DNA of 64,000 bases from Serinicoccus chungangensis (GTDB lineage: Bacteria > Actinomycetota > Actinomycetes > Actinomycetales > Dermatophilaceae): positions 868,001-932,000 of the forward strand of contig NZ_CP040887.1 of assembly GCF_006337125.1 (NCBI RefSeq). Direction: 5' to 3'. The translations under genes and the position numbers were made by a program. Positions within the stretch are counted from its first letter, which is position 1. Every line of letters starts with the position of its first letter. The notes under the pieces are model-generated. The model did no database searches and was not told the origin of the DNA. It was given only the letters and a program-made list of their open reading frames with translations. Shown piece after piece: positions 8,480-17,271 of the stretch.

Positions 8480-9544
8480 GTGCGCAAGGTGCTGCGCGAC
8501 CTGGCGGTGCGCATCGTGCTGACCGTGGTCGGGGTCTCCCTCCTCTTCGGAACGCTCATCGCCTGGCTGCTGCGGGAGGCCCAGACCACCCGCTGGCAGA
8601 CCGGCGGCGGGGAGATGCCCGACTGGTGGCTGCTGGGCACGCTGGTCCTCGCCGGCGGGGTGATCCTCGCGATCGCCGTCCCGGCCGCGCGCTCGTGGGC
8701 CGACCGCGCCGCCGAGACCACCGCCCGACCCCTGCGCCAGCTGGCCCACCGCACCGACGAGCTCGCCTCGGGCGGGTTCGTGCTGGACCCGCAGACCCGG
8801 CCCGGGCGGCTGGTGGAGCAGGAGCCGTTCCGCTCCGGGATCGCCGAGATCGACGCGGTCGCCCGCGAGGTGGACCGGCACCACCACACCTTCGCTCGGG
8901 CGCTCGTCTTCGAGCGCTCCTTCGCGGCGGACGCCTCGCACCAGCTGCGCACGCCGCTGGCCGCGCTGCTGCTGCGGCTGGAGGAGATCGCCCAGTCCGA
9001 CGACGCGTCCGTGGCCCGGGCGGAGGCGGAGATCGCCATCAGCCAGGTGGAACGGCTCACCGGCGTCGTCGACGAGCTGCTCCAGCGCACCCGGGCGGGG
9101 CACGCCAGCGGTGGTGCGGTGAGCGCCGCCGACGCGGTGCTCGCCGGGCTCGACGAGGAGTGGACGCCGGCCTTCGAGGAGCGGGGCCGGTCGATCGAGC
9201 TCACCTGCGAGCGCGGCGTCATCGTCGAGGCCAGCGCCTCAGTCCTGTCCCAGGTCCTCAACACGCTCGTCGAGAACTCCCTGGTGCACGGGCGCGGCGA
9301 GGTGCGCGTGCACGTCGCCCGCTCCGGGCCCTCGGCGGTGTTCACCGTCTCCGACCAGGGCCCCGGCATTCCTCGCGACCTGGCCCGGAGCATCTTCGAC
9401 CGCGGCACCACGAGCGGGCAGGGCACCGGGCTGGGCCTCGCCGTGGCCCGGGAGACGGCCGAGTCGATCGGGGGCCGGTTGGAGCTGACCCGCGCCTTCC
9501 CGCCGACCTTCGCCTGCTACCTGCCCCTGGCCGTCACGGCCTGA
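8480..9544 (+). CDS. Sensor histidine kinase with almost no extracellular domain
   Basis: A 354-residue membrane histidine kinase. Two membrane segments (about residues 10-30 and 50-70) are separated by only about 18 residues, so there is no folded extracytoplasmic sensor; stimuli are probably sensed in the membrane or through partners. A linker follows, then the phosphoacceptor H-box FAADASHQLRTPLAALLLRL (His near residue 154), N-box NTLVENSLVHG, and G boxes VSDQGPGIP and GTGLGLAVARE. It forms an operon with the preceding response regulator. Its last 28 bases overlap the convergent GtrA gene. Confidence 0.88.
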   Translation: MRKVLRDLAVRIVLTVVGVSLLFGTLIAWLLREAQTTRWQTGGGEMPDWWLLGTLVLAGGVILAIAVPAARSWADRAAETTARPLRQLAHRTDELASGGFVLDPQTRPGRLVEQEPFRSGIAEIDAVAREVDRHHHTFARALVFERSFAADASHQLRTPLAALLLRLEEIAQSDDASVARAEAEIAISQVERLTGVVDELLQRTRAGHASGGAVSAADAVLAGLDEEWTPAFEERGRSIELTCERGVIVEASASVLSQVLNTLVENSLVHGRGEVRVHVARSGPSAVFTVSDQGPGIPRDLARSIFDRGTTSGQGTGLGLAVARETAESIGGRLELTRAFPPTFACYLPLAVTA

Positions 9545-10038
9545 CCGGCCGCGTCCGGCTCCAGCTCACCGCGGAAGACGAAGGTCCGGTAGGCCCAGAA
9601 GCGGAACGCCGTGCCCAGGACCAGGCCCACCCCGTTGCCCGAGACGTTGTCGGCCAGCTGGCTGTCGAGCCCGAGCACGTAGCGGGAGACGCCGAGGCAG
9701 GCCACCGCGATGAGCAGCCCCACCGCGTTGAAGAGGACGAAGAGGGCGAACTCGTGCGCCACCGGTTCGCTGCGCCGGTGCCGGAAGGTCCACCAGCGGT
9801 TGCCGACCCAGGAGAAGACCGTCGCCACGCTGGTGGCGACCACCTTGGCCCACAGCGGGGAGTCGGACATGGGGCCGTCCCCGACCCCCGGCACGCCGAA
9901 GACGAGCAGGTTGTAGAGCGCCGTGTCGAGCACGAAGGCCAGGGCCCCCACGGTTCCGAACTTCGCGAGCTCGGCCACGAGGACCCGGTAGGTCGCGCGC
10001 GCACGCGCCACGAGCCCGGCGGCGGCAGAGGGGGTCAC
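9517..10038 (-). CDS. GtrA-like membrane protein
   Basis: A 173-residue protein with four predicted membrane spans, typical of GtrA/DPMS3-like proteins, which help flip or anchor polyprenyl-linked sugars for cell-wall glycosylation. Visible: AKFGTVGALAFVLDTALYN at the first span, NRWWTFRHRR (a conserved loop, near residues 82-91), and NGVGLVLGTAFRFWAYRTFVF near the C-terminus. A GTG start is preferred because a TAGACT box lies 8 nt upstream. It is divergent from purK, the same arrangement as the M. tuberculosis Rv3277-purK locus (recalled). Confidence 0.85.
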   Translation of the reverse strand: MTPSAAAGLVARARATYRVLVAELAKFGTVGALAFVLDTALYNLLVFGVPGVGDGPMSDSPLWAKVVATSVATVFSWVGNRWWTFRHRRSEPVAHEFALFVLFNAVGLLIAVACLGVSRYVLGLDSQLADNVSGNGVGLVLGTAFRFWAYRTFVFRGELEPDAAGQAVTARGR

Positions 10039-10046
10039 GGGGCGGC

Positions 10047-10073
10047 AGTCTAGGTGGAGCGGCTGGGTAGGCT
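10047..10073. promoter_or_regulatory. Divergent leaderless promoters (gtrA-like / purK)
   Basis: Minus-strand TAGACT (10052-10047) is 8 nt before the GtrA GTG; plus-strand TAGGCT (10068-10073) is 7 nt before the purK GTG at 10081. The second box supports GTG 10081 over the upstream in-frame GTG 10054. Confidence 0.45.
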
Positions 10074-10080
10074 GACCCGC

Positions 10081-11298
10081 GTGACCTCTCCCAGCCCCGT
10101 CCGTGCCGAGGGCGGCTTCCCGGTGGTGGGCATCGTCGGCGGGGGACAGCTCGCCCGCATGTGCCAGCCGCCGGCGACCAACCTGGCCCTCACCCTGTCC
10201 GTGCTCGCCGAGAGCCCGACCTCCAGCGCCGCCCTCGTGGTGCCGCACAGCCCCGTCGGTGAGCACACCGACACCGAGGCCGTGCTGTCCTTCGCGCGCG
10301 GGTGCGACGTGGTGACCTTCGACCACGAGCACGTGCCGCAGGAGGTGCTCCTGGCCCTGCAGGAGGCCGGGGTGGCGCTCCACCCCAGCCCGCAGGCCCT
10401 CGTCTTCGCCCAGGACAAGCTCGCCATGCGCCGGCGTCTCAGCGCGCTCGGCCTCCCCTGCCCCCGCTGGTCGCAGGCCCGGACCGCCGCGGACGTCGAG
10501 GAGTTCGCCACCCAGGTGGGGTGGCCGCTGGTGGCCAAGGCCCCGCGCGGCGGCTACGACGGCAAGGGGGTGCTGGTCTGCCGTGGCCCCGCCGACCTCA
10601 AGGAGTGGCTCGAGGGGGTGGGCCGGGGCGGGCTCGCCGACGGCATCCTCCTGGAGGAGGCCGTGGACTTCTCCCGGGAGCTCTCCATCATGGTGGGCCG
10701 CAGCCCGTCCGGCCAGGCCGCGGCCTGGCCCGTCGTGGAGACCGTGCAGGAGGGCGGCATCAACACCGAGGTCCTCGCCCCGGCGCCCTCGCTCGACCCG
10801 GACCTGGCGGCCGCGCTCACCGAGGGCGCGCTGCGCCTCGCCGGAGAGCTCGACGTCACCGGCGTCATGGCGGTGGAGGCCTTCGAGGTCCGTGACCCGC
10901 GGACCGGCGCACCGGCATACCTCGTCAACGAGCTGGCGATGCGACCGCACAACAGCGGGCACTGGAGCATCGACGGGTCGGTCACCAGCCAGTTCGAGCA
11001 GCACCTGCGGGCGGTGCTCGACCTGCCGCTCGGCGACCCGTCCGCCCGGGCGCCGTGGACGGCCTCGGCCAACGTCCTGGGCGGCGACTACCCCGAGCTC
11101 TACGCCACCTACCGTCACCTGCTCGCCCGCGACCCCGGGCTCAAGGTGCACCTCTACGGCAAGGGGGTGCGACCGGGCCGCAAGCTCGGCCACGTCACCG
11201 TCTACGGCGGCGAGCAGGGCGACCTGGCCTCGCTGGAGGAGCTGCGCGACCGCAGCCGGCACGCCGCCGACTACCTGCAGGGGGTGGTGACCTCGTGA
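10081..11298 (+). CDS. purK: N5-carboxyaminoimidazole ribonucleotide synthase
   Basis: A 405-residue ATP-grasp enzyme that carboxylates AIR with bicarbonate and ATP in purine biosynthesis. It opens [13 protein letters not shown] (residues 14-26), the PurK nucleotide/AIR binding signature, and has the [12 protein letters not shown] strand-loop, the [18 protein letters not shown] segment, the ATP-grasp [13 protein letters not shown] motif near residue 156, and the [13 protein letters not shown] active-site motif near residue 288. The GTG stop overlap (GTGA) couples it to purE, whose product uses the unstable N5-CAIR. Confidence 0.95.
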   Translation: MTSPSPVRAEGGFPVVGIVGGGQLARMCQPPATNLALTLSVLAESPTSSAALVVPHSPVGEHTDTEAVLSFARGCDVVTFDHEHVPQEVLLALQEAGVALHPSPQALVFAQDKLAMRRRLSALGLPCPRWSQARTAADVEEFATQVGWPLVAKAPRGGYDGKGVLVCRGPADLKEWLEGVGRGGLADGILLEEAVDFSRELSIMVGRSPSGQAAAWPVVETVQEGGINTEVLAPAPSLDPDLAAALTEGALRLAGELDVTGVMAVEAFEVRDPRTGAPAYLVNELAMRPHNSGHWSIDGSVTSQFEQHLRAVLDLPLGDPSARAPWTASANVLGGDYPELYATYRHLLARDPGLKVHLYGKGVRPGRKLGHVTVYGGEQGDLASLEELRDRSRHAADYLQGVVTS

Positions 11299-11837
11299 GC
11301 CCGCAGCACGACGCGCCGCGACCGCTGGTGGGGCTGGTGATGGGCAGCGACAGCGACTGGCCGGTCATGGAGGCCGCGGCGCAGGTGCTGGAGGAGTTCG
11401 GCGTGCCCTTCGAGGCCGACGTCGTCTCGGCGCACCGGATGCCGACCGAGATGATCGACTACGGGCGCACCGCCGCCGACCGCGGGCTCCGGGTCGTCGT
11501 CGCCGGGGCCGGTGGCGCCGCCCACCTCCCCGGGATGCTCGCCTCGGTCACCGTCCTGCCCGTCATCGGGGTCCCGGTGCCGCTCCAGCACCTCGACGGG
11601 CTGGACTCCCTGCTCTCGATCGTGCAGATGCCGGCCGGGATCCCGGTCGCCACCGTCTCGGTGGCCGGGGCCCGCAACGCCGGCCTGCTCGCGGTCCGCA
11701 CCCTCGCCGCCGGCGAGGGCGAGCGGGCGGAGCGGCTGCGGGGGCAGCTCGCGACCTTCGCCGAGGACCTGCGGGAGCAGGCGCACGCCAAGGGCGAGCG
11801 GCTGCGCGCCCGCCGGTCCGGGCCGCCGACGGGCTGA
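11295..11837 (+). CDS. purE: 5-(carboxyamino)imidazole ribonucleotide mutase
   Basis: A 180-residue class I PurE that converts N5-CAIR to CAIR. Motifs: [13 protein letters not shown] (about residues 16-28), [14 protein letters not shown] with the catalytic His near residue 53, [15 protein letters not shown] and [16 protein letters not shown]. The length matches the bacterial octameric form. The start overlaps the purK stop. The Lys/Arg-rich tail ([12 protein letters not shown]) is unremarkable. Confidence 0.95.
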   Translation: MSPQHDAPRPLVGLVMGSDSDWPVMEAAAQVLEEFGVPFEADVVSAHRMPTEMIDYGRTAADRGLRVVVAGAGGAAHLPGMLASVTVLPVIGVPVPLQHLDGLDSLLSIVQMPAGIPVATVSVAGARNAGLLAVRTLAAGEGERAERLRGQLATFAEDLREQAHAKGERLRARRSGPPTG

Positions 11838-11845
11838 GCGCGGCG

Positions 11846-11851
11846 TAGGGT
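11846..11851 (+). promoter_or_regulatory. -10 box of the LLM oxidoreductase gene
   Basis: TAGGGT ends 6 nt before the ATG. The intervening CGGAGG is too close to the ATG to be an efficient ribosome-binding site, so leaderless expression is likelier. Confidence 0.45.
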
Positions 11852-11857
11852 CGGAGG

Positions 11858-12883
11858 ATGCGCTTCGGACTCTTCGTGCCCCAGGGCTGGCGGATGGACC
11901 TCGTCGGCATCCCCCCGCAGCAGCAGTGGGGGGCGATGCTCGACGTCGCCCGGCACGCCGACGCCGAGGAGGGCTGGACCTCGGTGTGGGTCTACGACCA
12001 CGTCCACACCGTGCCCGAGCCCAGCGAGGAGGCCTGCCACGAGGCGTGGACCCTCATGGCGGCGCTCGCGGCGACGACGGGCCGCGTGCGGCTGGGACAG
12101 ATGTGCACGTGCATGAGCTACCGCGAGCCGACCTACCTCGCCAAGGTCGCCGCGACCGTCGACGTCATCTCCGGGGGACGGGTCGAGATGGGCATCGGCG
12201 CGGGGTGGTACGAGCACGAGTGGCGCGCCTACGGCTACGGCTTCCCCGGCGCGGGGGAGCGCCTGGCGCGGCTGCGCGAGGGCGTCGAGATCTTCCGCCA
12301 GATGTGGACCACCGGCACGGCGACGCTGGACGGCGAGCACTACCAGGTCGACGGGGCGATGTGCTTCCCCCGACCCCTGCAGGGCAGCACCGACGGGTTC
12401 GGCGGCAGCCCGCGCAACGGCATACCGGTGTGGGTGGCCGGGGGTGGGGAGCGCAAGACGCTGCGCATCGCGGCCGAGTATGCCGACGCCACCAACTTCG
12501 ACGGCTCCCCGGACGGCTTCCGGCACAAGTCCGCCGTGCTGGCCGAGCACTGCGCCGAGGTGGGCCGCGACCCGGACGAGATCGTCCGCAGCGCCAACTA
12601 CAACGTCGTCATCGGGCGGGACGCCCGCGAGGTGGAGCAGCGGCTCGACGCGGTGAGCGAGCGCTACCGGCGCGCGGGGCTCTCCGAGGAGGCGGCGCGG
12701 GGCCAGGCCGAGAGCCTGCGGACGCAGCCGCTCGTCGGGACCCCCGAGCAGGTCGCCGAGACGCTGCAGGGCCTGGAACGGCTCGGCATGACGTACGCCA
12801 TCACCTACTTCCCCGAGGCGGCCTTCGACATCTCCGGGATCGAGCTCTTCGAGAGCGAGGTCATCCCCGCCCTGGGCGGCTGA
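11858..12883 (+). CDS. LLM-class F420-dependent oxidoreductase
   Basis: A 341-residue luciferase-like TIM-barrel protein. It starts [17 protein letters not shown] and contains [30 protein letters not shown] (about residues 69-84), [29 protein letters not shown] (the classic LLM phosphate-binding region, spanning about residues 92-120) and [18 protein letters not shown]. Such proteins use reduced F420 or FMN to oxidise or reduce varied substrates. F420 use is plausible because fbiA and fbiB lie in this window. The true substrate is unknown. A minor feature is a GGC-ATA-CCG codon run at the GGCATACC motif. Confidence 0.82.
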   Translation: MRFGLFVPQGWRMDLVGIPPQQQWGAMLDVARHADAEEGWTSVWVYDHVHTVPEPSEEACHEAWTLMAALAATTGRVRLGQMCTCMSYREPTYLAKVAATVDVISGGRVEMGIGAGWYEHEWRAYGYGFPGAGERLARLREGVEIFRQMWTTGTATLDGEHYQVDGAMCFPRPLQGSTDGFGGSPRNGIPVWVAGGGERKTLRIAAEYADATNFDGSPDGFRHKSAVLAEHCAEVGRDPDEIVRSANYNVVIGRDAREVEQRLDAVSERYRRAGLSEEAARGQAESLRTQPLVGTPEQVAETLQGLERLGMTYAITYFPEAAFDISGIELFESEVIPALGG

Positions 12884-12914
12884 CGCGCACGTCAGGCTCC
12901 CGTCCGGGGGCCGG

Positions 12915-12920
12915 TACGCT
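12915..12920 (+). promoter_or_regulatory. -10 box of the acyl-CoA dehydrogenase gene
   Basis: TACGCT lies 7 nt before ATG 12928; there is no ribosome-binding site between them. This supports the first ATG, not the second at 12934. Confidence 0.42.
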
Positions 12921-12927
12921 GCCCCCC

Positions 12928-14091
12928 ATGAGCATGAGCGAGTTCGACCTGTTCCGGATCAACGAGGATCACGAGGCCCTGCGCGAGGCGGTCCGCGAGG
13001 TGGCGGACGAGCAGATCGCGCCGCACGCCGCCGCGGTCGACGAGGAGGGCCGCTTCCCCGACGAGGCGCTGAAGGCGCTCGTGGCCACCGACTTCCACGC
13101 CCCGCACATCGCCGAGGAGTACGACGGGGTCGGCGCCGACGCGCTGGCCACCTGCATCGTCATCGAGGAGGTCGCCCGGGCCTGCGCCAGCAGCTCGCTC
13201 ATCCCGGCGGTGAACAAGCTCGGCACGATGCCGCTCGTCCTCGCCGCCAGCGAGGAGGTCAAGTCCCGCTACCTGCCGGAGGTGGCCTCGGGCCGGGCGA
13301 TGTTCTCCTACGGGTTGTCCGAGGCCGGAGCCGGGTCGGACACGGCCGGGATGACCTGCAAGGCGGTCGCCGACGGCGACGACTTCGTCCTCACCGGGCA
13401 GAAGTCCTGGATCACCAACGCAGGGGTCAGCGAGTACTACACGGTCATGGCCGTCACCGACCCCGACGGTCCCCGCGGGCGCAACGTCACCGCGTTCGTC
13501 GTGGAGAAGGGGGACGAGGGGTTCACCTTCGGGGCGCCGGAGAAGAAGCTCGGCATCAAGGGCAGCCCCACCCGCGAGCTGCTCTTCGACGGGTGCCGGA
13601 TCCCGGCCGACCGCATGGTGGGCGGCCTGGGGGAGGGCCTCAAGATCGCCCTGCGCACCCTCGACCACACGCGGGTCACCATCGGGGCGCAGGCCGTCGG
13701 TATCGCCCAGGGTGCGCTGGACTTCGCCCTCGGCTACGTCAAGGAGCGTCAGCAGTTCGGCCGGGCCGTGGCCGACTTCCAGGGGGTGCAGTTCATGCTC
13801 GCCGACATGGGGATGAAGCTCGAGGCCGCCCGCCAGATGGTCTACGTCGCCGCGGCCAAGTCGGAGCGCGGGGACGCCGACCTGCCGTTCTTCGGCGCGG
13901 CGGCCAAGTGCTTCGCCTCCGACGTCGCCATGGAGGTCACGACCGACGCCGTGCAGCTGCTCGGGGGGTACGGCTACACCCGCGACTTCCCCGTCGAGCG
14001 GATGATGCGGGACGCCAAGATCACCCAGATCTACGAGGGCACCAACCAGATCCAGCGGGTCGTCATGGCGCGCCAGCTGCTGCGCGGCTGA
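12928..14091 (+). CDS. Acyl-CoA dehydrogenase
   Basis: A 387-residue FAD flavoprotein that introduces the alpha-beta double bond in acyl-CoA and passes electrons to ETF. Motifs: [15 protein letters not shown] near residue 130 (FAD/substrate loop), [15 protein letters not shown], the C-terminal helical domain with [18 protein letters not shown], and [20 protein letters not shown] followed by [20 protein letters not shown], where the Glu is the catalytic base of short-chain type enzymes. Position after purE matches M. tuberculosis fadE25 (Rv3274c, recalled). Chain-length preference cannot be read from sequence. Confidence 0.93.
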   Translation: MSMSEFDLFRINEDHEALREAVREVADEQIAPHAAAVDEEGRFPDEALKALVATDFHAPHIAEEYDGVGADALATCIVIEEVARACASSSLIPAVNKLGTMPLVLAASEEVKSRYLPEVASGRAMFSYGLSEAGAGSDTAGMTCKAVADGDDFVLTGQKSWITNAGVSEYYTVMAVTDPDGPRGRNVTAFVVEKGDEGFTFGAPEKKLGIKGSPTRELLFDGCRIPADRMVGGLGEGLKIALRTLDHTRVTIGAQAVGIAQGALDFALGYVKERQQFGRAVADFQGVQFMLADMGMKLEAARQMVYVAAAKSERGDADLPFFGAAAKCFASDVAMEVTTDAVQLLGGYGYTRDFPVERMMRDAKITQIYEGTNQIQRVVMARQLLRG

Positions 14092-14105
14092 GCCCTCCGG
14101 CGGTC

Positions 14106-15890
14106 CTAGCCGTCGTTGCCGTTCCCGTTGCCGTTGTTGCCGCCCCCGTTGCCGTTGCCGGGGTTGTCGTCGCTGTTGCCGTTGCCGTTGCCGGGGTTGT
14201 CGTCGCCCGGCTCGCCGCCCCCGTCGCCGTCGGCGGGCTCGTCCTCGCCGTCGCCGTCGGCGGGATCCTCTCCCTGGTCCTGCGCCTCCTCGGTCGGCTC
14301 ACCCGACCGGCTGCGCTCCACGGCCCGACGCACCGAGATGCGGGGCTCCCCGTCCTCGCGGCCGATGCCGAGCGTCTCGTCCTGCACGATGACGACCGGG
14401 CCGTAGGTGTAGGTGACGACGGCGTCGACCTGCGCGGTCCCGTCCTGCCGCTCCTGCGCCGTGAGGTCGGCGACCGACACCGAGTCCAGCCCGTCCGCGA
14501 TGTCCGTGGCGATGAAGGCCGACGGGGTGGTCAGCTGCTGTGCCGCCGCGAGCCCCTCCTGCTCCAGCGTCGTGTAGAACTCCTCGGCCAGACGCTGCGC
14601 CTCCTGGGCGCTGACCGGCGTCCCGGGCGCCTGCGACGTCGGCCCAGGGTCGGCCGTCGGCCCACCGGGACCCTGGTCGGGACCGGTCGCGATGCTCCAG
14701 ACCAGCCACCCCAGCAGGAGGGCCAGCGGGACGGCGAGCAGCCACCCCAGCCACACGCCGCGCCGCGGCGTGCTCCGGCCACGACCACCGCGGTCGTCGG
14801 TGCCCTCCGGCCGGGGCTCGCGGTGGTAGCTCGGTGCCGAGGCGGCGGGGGCGCGGTCGCGCGCCGGGGCCGGTGCCGCGCGGGGGAAGGAGCGCGTCGG
14901 GTCGGCCTGCGGCACCGCCTGGGTGTGGTCGGCGGCACGGCCGACCGCAGCACCCGCTGCCGCACCGGCGGCGGCTCCGGCGACGGCAGGGCCCGCTGCG
15001 GCGCCACCGCCACCCGTGGGCTCCCGCCCCTCGGTCACGGCCGTCAGCTCGCGGGCCGCCCGCGCGGCGTCCCAGCGGGTGCGCGGATCGGGGTCGAGCA
15101 TGCCCTCGAGCGCCGCCGTGAGGGGCCCGGCGTGCTGGGGAGGACGGGGGTCCTCCCGGGCGATCGTGTGCAGCTGGGCGACCGCGTTGGGCCGCTCGTC
15201 GTAGGGCCGCCGACCCTCGACCGCCGCGTAGAGGGTGGCGCCCAGCGCCCAGACGTCCGAGGCCGTGCTCGGGTCCTCGCCCCGGGCGAGCTCGGGGGAG
15301 AAGTAGGCGGCGGTCCCCGAGACGAAGCCGGTGCGGGTCAGCTGCGGGTCCTCGTCGGCCCGCGCGATGCCGAAGTCGGTGAGCTTGGCGTCGTGGCCCT
15401 CCCCGCCGGTGAGCAGCACGTTGGCGGGCTTGACGTCCCGGTGCAGGATGCCCGCGCGGTGGGCCGCCGCCAGGGCGGTCGCCATCTGCGCACCCACCGC
15501 GGCGACCTGCGTCGCCGGCAGCCGTCGACCGTCGCTGATGAGCTCGGCCAGGGAGGGGCCGTCCACGAACTCCATGACGATCCACGGGGAACCCTCGTGC
15601 TCGAAGGCGTCGTAGACCCGCACGACGTGCTGGTGGGCCAGCGTGGCGCTGGTCCGGGCCTCGCGGAACCCGCGGCTCAGCAGCACCTCGGTGTCGGTCT
15701 CGCCCCCGACCCGCTTGAGGGCGACCTGCCGCCCGAGGTTCTCGTCGGTCGCGAGCCACACGTGCCCGCCCCCGCCCCTGCCCAGGGTGCGGACGATGCG
15801 GTAGCGCCCGGCCACCAGCGTGGGGTCCTGCGACGCCGGTGCGGGCGCCGTCGTCTCCGGCTCGTGGTCCGGCTCGTGCGGGTCCGCCAT
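14106..15890 (-). CDS. Transmembrane serine/threonine protein kinase with Asn/Gly-rich tail
   Basis: A 594-residue PknB-like kinase. The kinase domain (about residues 28-290) has P-loop LGRGGGGHVWLA, the Lys in VALKRV, HRDVKPANVLL, DFGIAR and the PE of YFSPELARG, so it looks active. An Ala/Pro-rich juxtamembrane stretch follows, then one membrane span near residues 378-398 and a small extracellular domain of about 140 residues without PASTA repeats. The last 50 or so residues are low-complexity: acidic DGDGEDEPADGDGG, then NPGNGNGN-type repeats made by a duplicated block in the DNA (about 14149-14212). ATG 15890 is chosen for its GGAGG site; an in-frame GTG lies 6 nt upstream. Confidence 0.88.
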   Translation of the reverse strand: MADPHEPDHEPETTAPAPASQDPTLVAGRYRIVRTLGRGGGGHVWLATDENLGRQVALKRVGGETDTEVLLSRGFREARTSATLAHQHVVRVYDAFEHEGSPWIVMEFVDGPSLAELISDGRRLPATQVAAVGAQMATALAAAHRAGILHRDVKPANVLLTGGEGHDAKLTDFGIARADEDPQLTRTGFVSGTAAYFSPELARGEDPSTASDVWALGATLYAAVEGRRPYDERPNAVAQLHTIAREDPRPPQHAGPLTAALEGMLDPDPRTRWDAARAARELTAVTEGREPTGGGGAAAGPAVAGAAAGAAAGAAVGRAADHTQAVPQADPTRSFPRAAPAPARDRAPAASAPSYHREPRPEGTDDRGGRGRSTPRRGVWLGWLLAVPLALLLGWLVWSIATGPDQGPGGPTADPGPTSQAPGTPVSAQEAQRLAEEFYTTLEQEGLAAAQQLTTPSAFIATDIADGLDSVSVADLTAQERQDGTAQVDAVVTYTYGPVVIVQDETLGIGREDGEPRISVRRAVERSRSGEPTEEAQDQGEDPADGDGEDEPADGDGGGEPGDDNPGNGNGNSDDNPGNGNGGGNNGNGNGNDG

Positions 15891-15928
15891 GGTCACCTCC
15901 GATCAGCGCAAGGGTAGCCCGACGGCCC

Positions 15929-17185
15929 TCAGGGCTCGACGGTGATGGCCTGCCCCTGCCGGAGCGCGGTGAACAGCTGGCTGGCCCCCTGCTCGTCCCA
16001 CAGCACGGTGCTGCCCACCTCGGTGGGGTAGTTCGGGTCGGCGACAGGCACCGTCACCGAGTTGCCCTCGCCGGTGGCGACCTGACGCATCGCCCAGGCC
16101 ATCCGACCCGCCTCGAGCATCGAGGTGTCGTCGCCCAGGCTCAGGGCCGACCCGGTGGAGGTGCCCACGTCGTGCAGCCGCCAGGGCACGAGCACGGTGC
16201 TCGGGGTGAGCATGCGGTCGACGAGCGCGGAGAGGAACTCGCGCTGCCGCTCGACCCGGCCGAGGTCGCCGCGGGGGTCGCTGTAGCGCATCCGGACGTA
16301 GCCGAGCGCCTGCTCCCCGGCCAGCTCCTGGCACCCGGCCGGCAGGTCGATGTGCGCCTTCTCGTCCGCGATCGGCTCGTCGAGGCACATCTCCACGCCC
16401 CCGACCCCGTTGACGACGTCGACGAAGCCGCCGAAGCCGATCTCGAGATAGCCGTCGACGGGCAGCCCGGTGGCCCGTTCGACGGTGTCCACGAGCTGCT
16501 CCGGGCCGCCGTTGGCGTGGGCGGCGTTGAGCTTGTCGAACCCCGCGTCGCGGATCTCGACGTAGCTGTCCCGCGGCAGGCTCACCAGGGTCGGCGTGCC
16601 GAAGGTGGGCACGTGCAGCAGCATGACGGTGTCCGCCCGGTGGCCCTCGGTGAAGCCGGTGCCGAACTCGCCACGCTGCTCGTCGGTGAGCTGCTCCCGG
16701 CTGTCCGTGCCGACCAGCAGGTAGTTCTCCCCGGCCGCCGCGGGCGGACGGTCGGCCACGTCCGGGGTGGCGTCGATGCGGTTGACGCTGCCCCAGACGA
16801 GGGAGACCACGACGATCATCGAGACGAGGTAGGCGACCACGGCCAGCGCCAGCAGGGCGGCGGCGCGGCGCAGGGCGTAGCGCGGTCGGCGCCGCCGTGG
16901 CGGGGGAGCGGCATACCGGTCCCGGCCGTCGCGCCGCTCGTGCCCGGCGGAGCGGTCCTGCTCGTCGTGGCGGTCGCGCCCGTGCCACGCCTGCTGCGGG
17001 TCGTCGTCCCGCTCGTCCGCGCGGTCCTGCCAGGCGTCGTGCTCCCAGGCGTCCTCGCGCTCCCGGTCGGTCCGGTCGACGTAGGGCAGCGGGATCCGCT
17101 CCGTGGCGTCGGGGTCGTGACGACGGCCCCCCCGCGGGGTGCGCGGCATGGGGCGGGTCCAGTCGTCCTGTGGATGGTCGGGCAC
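15929..17185 (-). CDS. LytR-CpsA-Psr (LCP) family phosphotransferase
   Basis: A 418-residue type II membrane protein. The long N-terminal cytoplasmic region (about 100 residues) is rich in Arg/Asp, then a membrane span near residues 102-132. The LCP domain follows: GENYLLVGTDSREQL (about residues 148-162), RADTVMLLHV, LVSLPRDSYVEI with the catalytic Arg, KLNAAHANGG, and GYVRMRYSDPRGDLGRVERQ. LCP enzymes attach polyprenyl-linked glycopolymers to peptidoglycan outside the membrane. GTG 17185 is chosen because a TAGTCT box lies 8 nt upstream. It sits between the Ser/Thr kinase and a glycosyltransferase, consistent with envelope assembly; the order resembles M. tuberculosis cpsA. Confidence 0.9.
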   Translation of the reverse strand: MPDHPQDDWTRPMPRTPRGGRRHDPDATERIPLPYVDRTDREREDAWEHDAWQDRADERDDDPQQAWHGRDRHDEQDRSAGHERRDGRDRYAAPPPRRRRPRYALRRAAALLALAVVAYLVSMIVVVSLVWGSVNRIDATPDVADRPPAAAGENYLLVGTDSREQLTDEQRGEFGTGFTEGHRADTVMLLHVPTFGTPTLVSLPRDSYVEIRDAGFDKLNAAHANGGPEQLVDTVERATGLPVDGYLEIGFGGFVDVVNGVGGVEMCLDEPIADEKAHIDLPAGCQELAGEQALGYVRMRYSDPRGDLGRVERQREFLSALVDRMLTPSTVLVPWRLHDVGTSTGSALSLGDDTSMLEAGRMAWAMRQVATGEGNSVTVPVADPNYPTEVGSTVLWDEQGASQLFTALRQGQAITVEP

Positions 17186-17193
17186 GGGACCCA

Positions 17194-17265
17194 AGACTAC
17201 GTGCTCGACCTTGCCCCGGGCTGGGAGTGCCGCACCGTCGCGCGCGTCCGTGACCCGGGTAGCCT
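17194..17265. promoter_or_regulatory. Divergent leaderless promoters (LCP / glycosyltransferase)
   Basis: Minus-strand TAGTCT (17199-17194) is 8 nt before the LCP GTG. Plus-strand TAGCCT (17260-17265) is 6 nt before the glycosyltransferase GTG. No Shine-Dalgarno sequence precedes either. Confidence 0.42.
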
Positions 17266-17271
17266 CGCGGC

